Source: Mycolicibacterium peregrinum
GTDB taxonomy: Bacteria; Actinomycetota; Actinomycetes; Mycobacteriales; Mycobacteriaceae
Length of the DNA: 64,000 nucleotides
Reading direction: 5' to 3'
Assembly (NCBI RefSeq): GCF_001665785.1
Contig: NZ_LZSO01000049.1
Span: 186,001-250,000 of the forward strand
How positions within the stretch are numbered: the stretch's first letter is position 1; every line of letters starts with the position of its first letter. The position numbers and the translations under genes are program-made. Shown one piece after another: positions 23,791 to 32,606 of the stretch. Under the pieces are notes generated by a model that searched no databases, had not been told where the DNA came from, and was given only the letters and a program-made list of their open reading frames with translations.

Positions 23791-24534
23791 TCAGCGGCGC
23801 GCGTCGAGCAGGTACTTCAATGCTGCCCCAACATCTTCGGGCTCGTCGACCCGGTAGGCGGCCAAGGTTTCGCCGGGCCCGACCTTGACGCCGACGTCGC
23901 CGTCGCGCAGCCGGCGGAACGCCTTCTCGTCGGTGACGTCGTCGCCGAAGTAGATCACCGCCGACGCTTCGTGCTCGTCGCGCAGGATGTCGATCGCCTC
24001 GCCCTTGTCGGTGGCGATCACGGCGAACTCGAGGACGGCCTTGCCCTCGGTCAACTCGGCATCCCAGGCCTTCGACGCCGCATGTGCCTGCACCAGCGCG
24101 GAGTCGGCGTCGGCGGGTTCGGCGTTGCGCACATGTAGCGCGACGCTGGCGGGTTTGAGTTCGACGGTCACCCCGGGCCTGTCGGCCGCGATCGCCTGCA
24201 GCTCACCGGCGATCGTGTCGAGGAGGGCGCGATCGATGGGGTGGGCGAATCCGGAGTCGAATTCGGCGCCGTGGCTGCCGACCAGGTGCACCGCTGCGGG
24301 CATGCCCGACAGGTTCCGCAGCACCTCGAGGGCCCGTCCGGAGATCAGGGCAGTGGAGACGCCGGGAAGTTCGGACAGGGCGACAAGCGCCTTGGCGGAG
24401 TCACGCAGTGGGCGCGCGTCGGCCGGGTTGTTGACGATCGGGGCCAGGGTGCCGTCGAAATCAGAGGTGATCAGGAGCCTGTCGACGCGGGCCGCGGCCG
24501 TGAGAGCTCGGGTCAGGTCGGCGGAAAGGCTCAC
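23791..24534 (-). CDS. otsB: Trehalose-6-phosphate phosphatase OtsB
   Basis: 247-residue HAD-superfamily phosphatase producing trehalose from trehalose-6-phosphate. HAD motif I SDFDGTL with nucleophile D25 and acid D27, ALISGR (motif II region), and IYFGDDVTDEKAF (motif IV). Start GTG 24534, only 3 nt after the kstR stop, so it is probably read through from the kstR promoter. No otsA is in the window. Confidence 0.93.
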   Translation of the reverse strand: MSLSADLTRALTAAARVDRLLITSDFDGTLAPIVNNPADARPLRDSAKALVALSELPGVSTALISGRALEVLRNLSGMPAAVHLVGSHGAEFDSGFAHPIDRALLDTIAGELQAIAADRPGVTVELKPASVALHVRNAEPADADSALVQAHAASKAWDAELTEGKAVLEFAVIATDKGEAIDILRDEHEASAVIYFGDDVTDEKAFRRLRDGDVGVKVGPGETLAAYRVDEPEDVGAALKYLLDARR

Positions 24535-24537
24535 CCG

Positions 24538-25215
24538 CTAGATCTTAGGTTTGTCCTCGGCGCCGATCAGCAACCGGACCGCCAGGTCCAGTCGCTTGCT
24601 GACGTCGGTGGCCGAGGCGCGGCGGGTCAGCCAGGCCAGCAGGTTCGACAGCCACACGTCGGAGATGACCCGGGCGATGTGGTACTGGTCCTCGGTCGGC
24701 TCGCCGTCGCTCATCGCGCGGGCGAACATCGAGTCCATCAGCTTGCCGACGTGATCGACCTCGCCCGCGGCCGAGGCGTCGGCGAAGACGAAGGCCCGCG
24801 TCATGGCCTCGGTGAGCAGCGGGTTGCGCTGCATCGCGCGGTTCAGCTTGCCGACCATGAAGCTCAGCCGCTGGTAGGGCGTGCCGCCGGCCAGTGCGGC
24901 GCGGTCGGTCTTGGCGTCGATGCGCTCGAACTCCCGGCCGAGGGCCGACACCAGCAGGTGGACCTTGGACGGGAAGTAGCGGTAGAGCGTGCCGACGGCG
25001 ACATCGGCTCGTTCGGCCACGGCACGCATCTGGACGGCCTCGTAGCCGCCCTTGGAGGCGATGGCCAGGGTCGCATCCAGGATGCGCTTGCGGCGCTCCC
25101 GCTGAGCTTCGGAGCCGAGTTCGGATTCGGCGAGGACTGCCACGTTCATAACCTCACGCGGCCGGGTGTCAGACCCGGACGATTCGCTGCCTGTCTTCTG
25201 TGGTGCGCTGGACAT
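24538..25215 (-). CDS. kstR: TetR-family cholesterol catabolism repressor KstR
   Basis: 225 residues. The stretch VAVLAESELGSEAQRERRKR followed by ILDATLAIASKGGYEAVQMR and DVAVGTLYRYFPSK is the KstR helix-turn-helix region. The C-terminal part (TEDQYHIARVISDVWLSNLL) is also KstR-specific. It represses fadE34, kshB, hsaADCB and others, and is relieved by 3-oxo-cholestenoyl-type CoA thioesters. Start ATG 25215 gives the family length; ATG at MNVAVLAE is an alternative. Divergent from fadE34 with an operator in between. Confidence 0.96.
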   Translation of the reverse strand: MSSAPQKTGSESSGSDTRPREVMNVAVLAESELGSEAQRERRKRILDATLAIASKGGYEAVQMRAVAERADVAVGTLYRYFPSKVHLLVSALGREFERIDAKTDRAALAGGTPYQRLSFMVGKLNRAMQRNPLLTEAMTRAFVFADASAAGEVDHVGKLMDSMFARAMSDGEPTEDQYHIARVISDVWLSNLLAWLTRRASATDVSKRLDLAVRLLIGAEDKPKI

Positions 25216-25358
25216 GCGGTGTGTGGCCCCCTCTCGTCGCGTGCCCCGTCGAAAACGATACGCACGGCGATCTCCTTCTACACACCTCCGCGCCGTCAAA
25301 CACACGGACGTGTCCTGCTGTGATGCGGGTCGACTTGACGGTCGAACACTGTCACCAT

Positions 25359-25372
25359 TAGAACACGTTCTA
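25359..25372. promoter_or_regulatory. KstR operator between kstR and fadE34
   Basis: TAGAACACGTTCTA, a perfect 14-bp palindrome matching the KstR consensus TnnAACnnGTTnnA. It lies 45 nt before the fadE34 start codon. Confidence 0.95.
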
Positions 25373-25416
25373 GTGAGAAGCACGGACTTCTCGCGCTAGG
25401 GGCTAGGAGGTCCACC

Positions 25417-27558
25417 ATGTCCGGCGCGTCTGCCACCATCACCGACGAGCAGTTTGCCGCCCGTGACCTGGTGCGTAGCTGGGCGGCCGCAGCTGCTACA
25501 GCTACCGCCGTCCGCGAGGCTGAACATGATGCCGATGCCTGGCGGCGGCCGTTTCAGGGTCTCGCCGAACTAGGGATCTTCAGCGTGGCGGTCCCCGAGG
25601 AACAGGGCGGCGCAGGCGGCACGGTCGAGGATCTGTGCGCGATGGTCGACGAGGCCGCGGCCGCACTGGTGCCCGGCCCGGTGGCCACCACGGCCCTGGC
25701 CACCCTGGTCGTCACCGACGAGGCTGTGCTGGCGGCGCTGGTTTCGGGTGAGCGCACGGCCGGTGCGGCCCTGGACGCGGACCTGACGCTGTCCGGCGAC
25801 CTGGAAACCGGCACCGTCTCGGGCACCGCTGAGTACGTCCTCGGTGCGGACGCCGCCGGGGTGCTGTTGCTGCCCGCCGGCGACCGCGTGGTGCTGGTCG
25901 ACGCGGGTGCTACCGGGGTGAGTGTCGAGCTGCTCACCGCCACCGACTTCTCGCTGCCGCTGGCCCGGGTCGTGCTGGACTCGGCGCCGGCGCAGGTGCT
26001 CGATGTCTCGAGGCAGCGGTTCTCCGACATCACCGCGGCCGTACTGGCTGCCGAAGCCGCCGGGTTGGCCCGGTGGACCCTGCAGACCGCCACCGAGTAC
26101 GCGAAGGTGCGCGAGCAGTTCGGCAAGCCGATCGGCAGCTTCCAGGCCGTCAAGCACATGTGTGCCGAGATGCTGTTGCGTTCGGAGCAGATCTCGGTTT
26201 CCGCCGCTGATGCGGCGCGTGCGGTCTCGGAGACCGATGACTCTCAGCTGTCGATCGCCGCTGCGGTGGCGGCCGCCGCCGGTATCGACGCGGCCGAGGC
26301 CAACGCCAAGGACTGCATCCAGGTGCTCGGCGGCATCGGCATCACCTGGGAGCACGAGGCGCATCTGTATCTGCGTCGCGCATATGGGATTTCGCACGCC
26401 CTCGGTGGTCGGCGCCGGTGGATCCGCCGGGTCTCCGCACTGACCCAGCAGGGTGTGCGTCGTGAACTCCGGATCGATCTGGAGTCGGTGGCCGACCTGC
26501 GCCCCGAGATCAGCGCCGCGGTGTCCGAGGTGGCCGCGCTGCCGGTGGAAAAGCGTCAGGTGGCCCTGGCCGAGTCCGGCCTCCTGGCGCCGCACTGGCC
26601 ACGTCCCTACGGCCGCAACGCATCTCCGGCCGAACAGCTGCTGATCGACCAGGAACTCGCGGCGGCAGAGGTGGAGCGCCCGGATCTGGTGATCGGCTGG
26701 TGGGCGGTGCCGACCGTCCTGGAGCACGGCAGCCCCGAGCAGATCGACCAGTTCGTTCCGGCCACGCTGCGCGGCGACCTGGCCTGGTGCCAGCTGTTCT
26801 CCGAGCCGGGCGCCGGCTCCGACCTGGCCGCACTGCGTATGAAAGCTGTTCGTGCAGAAGGCCCCAACGGTGAGCCGGGCTGGAAGCTGACCGGTCAGAA
26901 GGTGTGGACCTCGGCGGCACAGAAAGCGCACTGGGGCGTGTGCCTGGCGCGTACCGACGCCGACGCTCCGAAGCACAAGGGCATCACCTACTTCCTGATC
27001 GACATGAAGACGCCGGGCATCGTGATCCGCCCCCTGCGCGAGATCACCGGTGACGAGCTGTTCAACGAGGTTTTCTTCGACGACGTGTTCGTGCCCGACG
27101 AGATGGTGGTGGGCACCGTCAACGACGGCTGGCGCCTGGCCCGCACGACCCTGGCCAACGAGCGCGTGGCAATGGCCGGCGGCACGGCACTGGGCAATCC
27201 GATGGAAGAACTGCTGCGCACCCTCGGCGCGCAGCCCGACGTGGATCCGGCCGACCTGGACCGCCTCGGTGGGTTGATCCTGACGGCTCAGGTGGGTTCA
27301 CTGCTGGACCAGAGGATCGCGCAGTTGGCGGTCAGCGGCCAGGACACCGGCGCGCAGGCCAGCGCCCGCAAGCTGATCGGCGTGCGTTACCGGCAGACAC
27401 TGGCCGAGTTCCGGCTGGAACTGTCCGACGGCGGCGGTGCGGTGCGCAACCGCGAGGTGCACGACTTCCTCAACACGCGCTGCCTGACGATTGCAGGCGG
27501 CACCGAGCAGATCCTGCTGACCGTCGCCGGTGAGCGGTTGCTCGGCCTGCCGCGCTAA
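25417..27558 (+). CDS. fadE34: Double-domain acyl-CoA dehydrogenase FadE34 (ChsE3-like)
   Basis: 713 residues made of two fused acyl-CoA dehydrogenase units, ~1-340 and ~350-713, so one polypeptide stands in for the usual heterodimeric pair of steroid dehydrogenases. The first unit ends with KDCIQVLGGIGITWEHEAHLYLRRA; the second has CQLFSEPGAGSDLAALRMKA and EQILLTVAGERLLGLPR. In M. tuberculosis FadE34 dehydrogenates the C5 side-chain CoA ester of cholesterol metabolites. AGGAGG sits 5 nt before the ATG. KstR operator upstream. The last 4 nt overlap the convergent TetR gene. Confidence 0.95.
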   Translation: MSGASATITDEQFAARDLVRSWAAAAATATAVREAEHDADAWRRPFQGLAELGIFSVAVPEEQGGAGGTVEDLCAMVDEAAAALVPGPVATTALATLVVTDEAVLAALVSGERTAGAALDADLTLSGDLETGTVSGTAEYVLGADAAGVLLLPAGDRVVLVDAGATGVSVELLTATDFSLPLARVVLDSAPAQVLDVSRQRFSDITAAVLAAEAAGLARWTLQTATEYAKVREQFGKPIGSFQAVKHMCAEMLLRSEQISVSAADAARAVSETDDSQLSIAAAVAAAAGIDAAEANAKDCIQVLGGIGITWEHEAHLYLRRAYGISHALGGRRRWIRRVSALTQQGVRRELRIDLESVADLRPEISAAVSEVAALPVEKRQVALAESGLLAPHWPRPYGRNASPAEQLLIDQELAAAEVERPDLVIGWWAVPTVLEHGSPEQIDQFVPATLRGDLAWCQLFSEPGAGSDLAALRMKAVRAEGPNGEPGWKLTGQKVWTSAAQKAHWGVCLARTDADAPKHKGITYFLIDMKTPGIVIRPLREITGDELFNEVFFDDVFVPDEMVVGTVNDGWRLARTTLANERVAMAGGTALGNPMEELLRTLGAQPDVDPADLDRLGGLILTAQVGSLLDQRIAQLAVSGQDTGAQASARKLIGVRYRQTLAEFRLELSDGGGAVRNREVHDFLNTRCLTIAGGTEQILLTVAGERLLGLPR

Positions 27559-28169
27559 CCCCGTAGGTACCCCGACAGCATCGTGACGATGCCGTCCTCG
27601 AGCTGTTCGGCGTCGGCGGGTTTGTCGCACGCCAACAGCCGGTGGGTCAGCGACTCCACCGTCGCGACCACCAGTCGCGCCGCAAACCCGGTGTCGGCCA
27701 CCGCAACGTCAGAGTGGCTGTCCAGCAAGGCTTTTGCCGCACTGACGGCATCCTCTTCGGTGTGGTGCAACCGGTCCAGCAGGGCCGGTGAGCGCGGGGC
27801 TTCCTCGAACAGCACGCGGTGCAACCGGGTGTCGTCGCGGTGGTTGTCGATGGTCGCCCGGACGAACAGGCGCAGTAGGTCTTCGAGAGATTCGGGCAGG
27901 CCTGCCGCAGTGCGCTCGCGCAGCAGCGCCGTACCGGCGTCGACGTGTGCGTCGGTGAGCGCCGACAGGATCGCGTCCTTGTTCGGGAAGTACTGATACA
28001 GCGATCCGATCGACAGATCCGCTGCTTCGGCGATGCGGTTGGTGGTGCCCGCGGCATACCCGTACTCGGCGAAAATGCGAGCCGCCGCGTCGAGGATGGC
28101 CTGCCGGGTCTGCACGGCGCGCTGTTGTCTGGGCTGCTTGCGGGCCCGAAATCGGTCGGTAGGGGTCAT
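27555..28169 (-). CDS. TetR/AcrR-family transcriptional regulator
   Basis: 204 residues. N-terminal HTH: RQAILDAAARIFAEYGYAAG..TNRIAEAADLSIGSLYQYFPNKDAIL. The ligand domain carries TetR_C-like helices (RLHRVLFEEAPRSPALLDRLHH). Divergent from the SRPBCC gene at 28230 across 60 nt, which it may control; I could not find a clear palindrome there. Confidence 0.9.
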   Translation of the reverse strand: MTPTDRFRARKQPRQQRAVQTRQAILDAAARIFAEYGYAAGTTNRIAEAADLSIGSLYQYFPNKDAILSALTDAHVDAGTALLRERTAAGLPESLEDLLRLFVRATIDNHRDDTRLHRVLFEEAPRSPALLDRLHHTEEDAVSAAKALLDSHSDVAVADTGFAARLVVATVESLTHRLLACDKPADAEQLEDGIVTMLSGYLRG

Positions 28170-28229
28170 CGTCGCCTCCGCACGAAAAGCGAGTAGTCAG
28201 CCGCCGCGCTGCTCTCGAAAATTGGTGGC

Positions 28230-28691
28230 ATGCAGCGCATCCATGTTGAGACGATTCTTCCCGCCGACACGGAACGAGTGTGGCAGGCCATGCAGCAGGT
28301 TCCGACGTTTCTCTACGTCTGCCGCGGCTTGTTCGGTGTGCCCGCTCTGGCCGGACGCACCGAACCGTTCCGGGCCGGGGATCAGGGCACGGGATGGCTG
28401 TTCGCCTTCCACGTGATCCCGGCCTACCGGCACACCATCGAGGTTCTCGATGTCGACGACACCACCCGCACGATCCGCACCCACGAGTACGGCGGAATGC
28501 TGCGGTCCTGGGATCACACCCTGCACGTCGAACCGGTCACCGACCGGTCGTGCCGCTATGGCGACACCGTCGAGATCGACGCCGGCCGGCTGACTTCCGT
28601 GGTGGTCGGGGTTGCCCGGGGGATCTACGCCTACCGGCACCGCCGGTGGCGCAAGCTCGTGGACAAACACATGGCGGAAGCAGGCGCGTGA
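28230..28691 (+). CDS. SRPBCC (START/polyketide-cyclase-like) family protein
   Basis: 153 residues. Begins with VETILPADTERVWQAMQQVPTF, a typical SRPBCC first strand and helix, and ends with a long helix (VARGIYAYRHRRWRKLVDKHMA). Such proteins bind hydrophobic ligands in a cavity. No catalytic residue can be assigned. Small intracellular protein placed between a TetR regulator and the kshB unit; a lipid or steroid ligand is plausible but unproven. Confidence 0.82.
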   Translation: MQRIHVETILPADTERVWQAMQQVPTFLYVCRGLFGVPALAGRTEPFRAGDQGTGWLFAFHVIPAYRHTIEVLDVDDTTRTIRTHEYGGMLRSWDHTLHVEPVTDRSCRYGDTVEIDAGRLTSVVVGVARGIYAYRHRRWRKLVDKHMAEAGA

Positions 28692-28717
28692 GCGCCAGTC
28701 CAGAAGAGGCCCGCGGG

Positions 28718-29299
28718 TCAGAACCCGGTCGTGGCGCAGGCGCTCGGCGTGGTGAGGTTCACCCCGCCCCAGGTCACGTGGATGTCCGAGCAGATGATGA
28801 AGTTGTCCGCGGTGTTCGGCTGGCCGGTCTGCCACTTGGTGGGTGTCGACACGCCGTCGATCGTGAAGCGCTCGATGGGCCCGCCACCGAAGTACGTCGC
28901 CGAGATCTCGACCTTGTTGACCGACCGGTACAACTTCGACAGCACGTTGTCGTGGTTGGAGCCCTTGATCTCCCGGGGCATCCCGGCCGGGGCGCTGTAG
29001 GAGGCTTCCTGCCAGGTGTCCTTGTTGGAACTACGCAGGGTGATGGTCTGACGCGCCCACGCGTCACCGGGGAACCCGATCGGCCCGTCCGGGGTCAGCA
29101 GGTTCGCCGAGGTCCGGAAGTTGCATGTGGTGCCGGCGCAGTCCGCGCTGACGTGCATTTCGATCGTGCCCTGGGGGCTCGGGATCGAGCTGACGGCCGA
29201 GTTGGAGGCGGCCGTGGCCGACGCGGGGAACGCCAGCGCAGCCGCGGTCAGCACTGCTGCCGTGCTCGCTGCGGAAAGCCTGTTGATCGTCATCGTCAA
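28718..29299 (-). CDS. Secreted hypothetical protein co-transcribed with kshB
   Basis: 193 residues with a clear Sec signal peptide (MTMTINRLSAASTAAVLTAA then FPASATA, probable cleavage near residue 31). The mature protein is beta-rich with four cysteines that can form two disulfides (CAGTTC, IICSD, SACATTGF). It starts 17 nt after the kshB stop on the same strand, so it probably shares the KstR-controlled message. The location matches the small exported Rv3572 of M. tuberculosis. Function unknown. Confidence 0.8.
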   Translation of the reverse strand: MTMTINRLSAASTAAVLTAAALAFPASATAASNSAVSSIPSPQGTIEMHVSADCAGTTCNFRTSANLLTPDGPIGFPGDAWARQTITLRSSNKDTWQEASYSAPAGMPREIKGSNHDNVLSKLYRSVNKVEISATYFGGGPIERFTIDGVSTPTKWQTGQPNTADNFIICSDIHVTWGGVNLTTPSACATTGF

Positions 29300-29315
29300 G
29301 AAAGGTATCCGCTCG

Positions 29316-30374
29316 TTACTCGTCGTAGGTGACTTCGACCGAATCCGACACCGGTGTGGCCTGGCAACCCAGGATCAGGCCCTCGTCCAGATCGGATGGT
29401 TCGAGTACGTCGTTGATCTTCATCTCGACGTCCCCGGACTTCTTGAGCACCGCGCAGGCGCCGCAGTGCCCTTCGCGGCAGGAGAACGGTGCGTCCAATC
29501 CCTTGTCCAGCAGGACGTCGAGGAGCGTGGCCGACCGTGGCCACCGGACCTCGTGGGTGGTGCCGTCCAGGGTGACGACGGCGGTGGCCGGCTCTTGGTC
29601 GCCCTCTTCTTCCTTGATGACGACCGCGGCGAACGGGTCGGAATCCAACGACTTGAACACCTCGATGTGGATGCGCTCGTCGGCGGCGCCGGCCTGCTGC
29701 AGTGCCTGCTCGGCTGCCGCCATGAACGGTCCGGGCCCACAGATGAAGGCCTCGCGTGCCGAATACGGGGCGAGGAGTGTGGCGAGTGCGGCCGGACTGG
29801 GCAGGCCCTGCACGGTCTCCAGCCAGTGCACGACGGTGAACCGGTCGGGGTACTTGGCCGCCAGTTCGCGCAGGGTTGCACCGAAGATGACGGAGTTCTC
29901 GTCGCGGTTGGCGTAGACCAGGACGACGTTGCCGGTGCCCTCGGCGAGTGCGGACTTGCAGATCGCCATCATCGGGGTGATGCCGCTGCCCGCGGCCAGC
30001 AGCAGGAAGTCGGTGTCGAGATCGTTGGGCACGAAGGTGCCCGACGGGGCCAGCACGTGCATCTTCATGCCGGCATGTGCGTTGTCGCACAGCCAGTTCG
30101 AGGCGTAGCCGTCGACGGTCCGCTTGACCGTGACGGTCAGCTGGTCGTCCGTCACCGGCGAGCTGGACAGCGAATAACAGCGGGCCACCGAGCCGGTGCG
30201 ATCGCTTGGCACCCGCAGCGTCAGGAACTGGCCCGGGGAGTAGCGCAGCCGGTCGGCGGGAATCTCTGAGCCCTCGGGCACGGAGAACACGAGAGACCGG
30301 GCGTCGGCCGTCTCCTCGATGACTGCACTCACCTGCAGTTCGAGCACATGGCTGCCCAGTGGCTCATCAGTCAC
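29316..30374 (-). CDS. kshB: 3-ketosteroid-9-alpha-monooxygenase reductase component KshB
   Basis: 352 residues, electron donor to KshA in steroid ring opening. Domain order: FAD-binding ferredoxin-reductase domain (RCYSLSSSP), NAD-binding domain (LLAAGSGITPMMAI, FICGPGPFM), and C-terminal plant-type [2Fe-2S] ferredoxin with C299, C304, C307 and C337. Divergent from hsaA with a KstR box 27 nt upstream of its start. kshA itself is not in this window. Confidence 0.95.
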   Translation of the reverse strand: MTDEPLGSHVLELQVSAVIEETADARSLVFSVPEGSEIPADRLRYSPGQFLTLRVPSDRTGSVARCYSLSSSPVTDDQLTVTVKRTVDGYASNWLCDNAHAGMKMHVLAPSGTFVPNDLDTDFLLLAAGSGITPMMAICKSALAEGTGNVVLVYANRDENSVIFGATLRELAAKYPDRFTVVHWLETVQGLPSPAALATLLAPYSAREAFICGPGPFMAAAEQALQQAGAADERIHIEVFKSLDSDPFAAVVIKEEEGDQEPATAVVTLDGTTHEVRWPRSATLLDVLLDKGLDAPFSCREGHCGACAVLKKSGDVEMKINDVLEPSDLDEGLILGCQATPVSDSVEVTYDE

Positions 30375-30400
30375 GGCTGGACCCTTTCTTCACTCATAAC

Positions 30401-30414
30401 TAGAACATGTTACA
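30401..30414. promoter_or_regulatory. KstR operator facing kshB
   Basis: TAGAACATGTTACA matches TnnAACnnGTTnnA completely. It lies 27 nt before the kshB start on the minus strand. Confidence 0.93.
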
Positions 30415-30469
30415 AAAACGTACTTGCCCTGGTCCAGCCCACCATTGCAAGGCGCTACTCGACACAAAT

Positions 30470-30483
30470 CGTAACGTGTTCTA
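30470..30483. promoter_or_regulatory. KstR operator facing hsaA
   Basis: CGTAACGTGTTCTA keeps the AACnnGTT core and the final A; only the first T of the consensus is changed to C. It is 60 nt before the hsaA start and 69 nt from the operator that faces kshB. Confidence 0.85.
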
Positions 30484-30542
30484 ATCTCTGTCTAGGCGGT
30501 CAGCTCGCGCTTATCGCAGTCCGAATCTTGGGAGGCATTTCC

Positions 30543-31733
30543 GTGACATCCATTGAACAGCGTGACGTGCAGGCAGTGCTGGCCGGCATCGATGAACTGC
30601 TGCCGACGCTGCGTGAGCGCGCTCAGGAGACCGAGGATCTGCGCAAACTGCCCGACGCGAACGTGAAGGCGCTGGAGGACATCGGTTTCTTCAAGCTGCT
30701 GCAGCCCGAGCAGTGGGGCGGCCTGCAGTGCGACCCGACTGTGTTCTACGAGGCGGTCCGGCGCCTGGCCAGCGCGTGCGGTTCCACCGGCTGGGTCGCC
30801 GGCATCATCGGTGTGCACAACTGGCACCTGGCGTTGTTCGACCAGCAGGCTCAGGAAGATGTCTGGGGAGAGGACGCCTCCGTCCGGATCTCCTCGTCCT
30901 ACGCCCCGATGGGTGCCGGTGTGGTGACCGAGGCGGGTGACGGCTACCTCGTCAACGGTGCCTGGAACTGGTCCTCGGGCTGCGATCACGCCAGCTGGGC
31001 CTTCCTCGGCGGCCCGGTGATCAAGGACGGCCGGCCGGTCGACTTCGGCAGCTTCCTGATCCCGCGTACCGACTACCGGATCGATGACGTCTGGAACGTC
31101 GTCGGCCTGCGCGGCACCGGCAGCAACACCGTCGTGGTCAAGGACGTGTTCGTGCCCAAGCACCGCTTCCTGTCCTACAAGGCGATGAACGACGGCACCG
31201 CCGGCGGATACCAGACCAACACCGCTCCGGTGTACAAGATGCCTTGGGGCACAATTCATCCCACCACCATCTCGGCCCCCATCGTCGGTATGGCCTACGG
31301 CGCCTACGACGCGCACGTCGAGCACCAGGGCAAGCGTGTCCGCGCCGCCTTCGCCGGTGAGAAGGCCAAGGACGATCCGTTCGCCAAGATCCGCATCGCC
31401 GAGGCCGCCAGCGACATCGACGCCGCCTGGCGTCAGCTGTCGGGCAACGTCGCCGACGAGTACGCCCTGTTGGTTGCCGGCGAGGAGATCCCGTTCGAGC
31501 TGCGGGCCCGGGCGCGGCGCGATCAGGTGCGTGCCACCGGCCGCGCGATCGCCTCGATCGACCGGCTCTTCGAGGCCTCGGGTGCCACCGCATTGTCCAA
31601 TGACGCTCCGGTGCAGCGGTTCTGGCGTGATGCACATGCCGGTCGGGTGCACGCGGCCAACGATCCCGAGCGCGCCTACCTGATCTTCGGCAACAACGAG
31701 TTCGGCCTGCCCCCGGCCGACACGATGGTCTGA
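30543..31733 (+). CDS. hsaA: 3-HSA hydroxylase oxygenase HsaA
   Basis: 396 residues, flavin-dependent monooxygenase of the acyl-CoA dehydrogenase fold (HpaH/HsaA group) that with HsaB hydroxylates 3-HSA to the catechol 3,4-DHSA. Conserved blocks: LLQPEQWGGLQCDP, ACGSTGWVAGIIGVHNWHLA, NWSSGCDHASWAFL and WRDAHAGRVHAANDPE. GTG 30543 chosen because it follows GGGAGG and gives the family length (394-396); the frame is open further upstream through the operator. First gene of hsaADCB. Confidence 0.96.
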   Translation: MTSIEQRDVQAVLAGIDELLPTLRERAQETEDLRKLPDANVKALEDIGFFKLLQPEQWGGLQCDPTVFYEAVRRLASACGSTGWVAGIIGVHNWHLALFDQQAQEDVWGEDASVRISSSYAPMGAGVVTEAGDGYLVNGAWNWSSGCDHASWAFLGGPVIKDGRPVDFGSFLIPRTDYRIDDVWNVVGLRGTGSNTVVVKDVFVPKHRFLSYKAMNDGTAGGYQTNTAPVYKMPWGTIHPTTISAPIVGMAYGAYDAHVEHQGKRVRAAFAGEKAKDDPFAKIRIAEAASDIDAAWRQLSGNVADEYALLVAGEEIPFELRARARRDQVRATGRAIASIDRLFEASGATALSNDAPVQRFWRDAHAGRVHAANDPERAYLIFGNNEFGLPPADTMV

Positions 31734-31736
31734 TAC

Positions 31737-32603
31737 ATGACTGCCACACAAGAGATCACGTTCGAATCCACCTCGCGCTACGCCCAGGTCAGAGATGACA
31801 TGCGGCTGCACTACCATGAGGCCGGTGACCCGAATGCGCAGACCATCGTGCTGTTGCACGGTGGTGGCCCAGGCGCCTCGAGCTGGTCGAACTTCGGCCG
31901 CAACATCGCGGTGCTGGCCGAGCGCTACCACGTGCTCGCGGTCGATCAGCCCGGTTACGGGCACTCGGACAAGCACACCGAGCACGAGCAGTACAACCGC
32001 TACAGCGCCAAGGCGCTGCTCGGGCTGTTCGACCACCTGGGTCTCGAAGGCCGGATCCCGCTGCTGGGCAACTCGCTCGGTGGCGGCACCGCGGTGCGTT
32101 TCGCGCTGGATTACCCGGACCGGGCAGGCAAGCTCATCCTGATGGGCCCGGGCGGCTTGAGCGTCAACCTGTTCGCGCCCGATCCCACCGAGGGAGTCAA
32201 GGCCCTGGCGAAGTTCAACTTCGAGCCGACCCGGGAGAACCTCGAGGCTTTCATCCGGATCATGGTGTTCGACCAGAAGCTGGTCACTCCCGAACTGGTG
32301 GACGAGCGGTTCGCGATCGCCAGCACCCCCGAATCGCTGGCGGCCACCCGCGCGATGGGTAAGTCGTTCGCGGGCGCGGATTTCGAGCTCGGCATGATGT
32401 GGCGCGAGGTGTACAAGCTGCGCCAGCCGGTGCTGCTGATCTGGGGTCGCGAGGACCGGGTCAACCCGCTCGACGGCGCGCTGGTCGCCCTCAAGCAGAT
32501 TCCGCGGGTACAGCTGCACGTCTTCGGGCAGTGTGGACACTGGGCTCAGGTCGAGAAGTTCGACGAGTTCAACAAACTCACCATCGATTTCCTTGGGGGT
32601 TAG
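31737..32603 (+). CDS. hsaD: 4,9-DSHA hydrolase HsaD (meta-cleavage product hydrolase)
   Basis: 288-residue alpha/beta hydrolase of the MCP-hydrolase family, splitting 4,9-DSHA to DOHNAA and HHD. Oxyanion loop HGGGPGASSW, nucleophile elbow GNSLGGG with S113, acid in WGREDRVNP, and histidine H268 in CGHWAQ. Three nt after hsaA. Confidence 0.96.
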   Translation: MTATQEITFESTSRYAQVRDDMRLHYHEAGDPNAQTIVLLHGGGPGASSWSNFGRNIAVLAERYHVLAVDQPGYGHSDKHTEHEQYNRYSAKALLGLFDHLGLEGRIPLLGNSLGGGTAVRFALDYPDRAGKLILMGPGGLSVNLFAPDPTEGVKALAKFNFEPTRENLEAFIRIMVFDQKLVTPELVDERFAIASTPESLAATRAMGKSFAGADFELGMMWREVYKLRQPVLLIWGREDRVNPLDGALVALKQIPRVQLHVFGQCGHWAQVEKFDEFNKLTIDFLGG

Positions 32604-32606
32604 CAG

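Noticed and set aside
25216..25383. Upstream extension of kstR
   Set aside because: It would read through the KstR operator and adds Arg/Ser-rich sequence absent in KstR.
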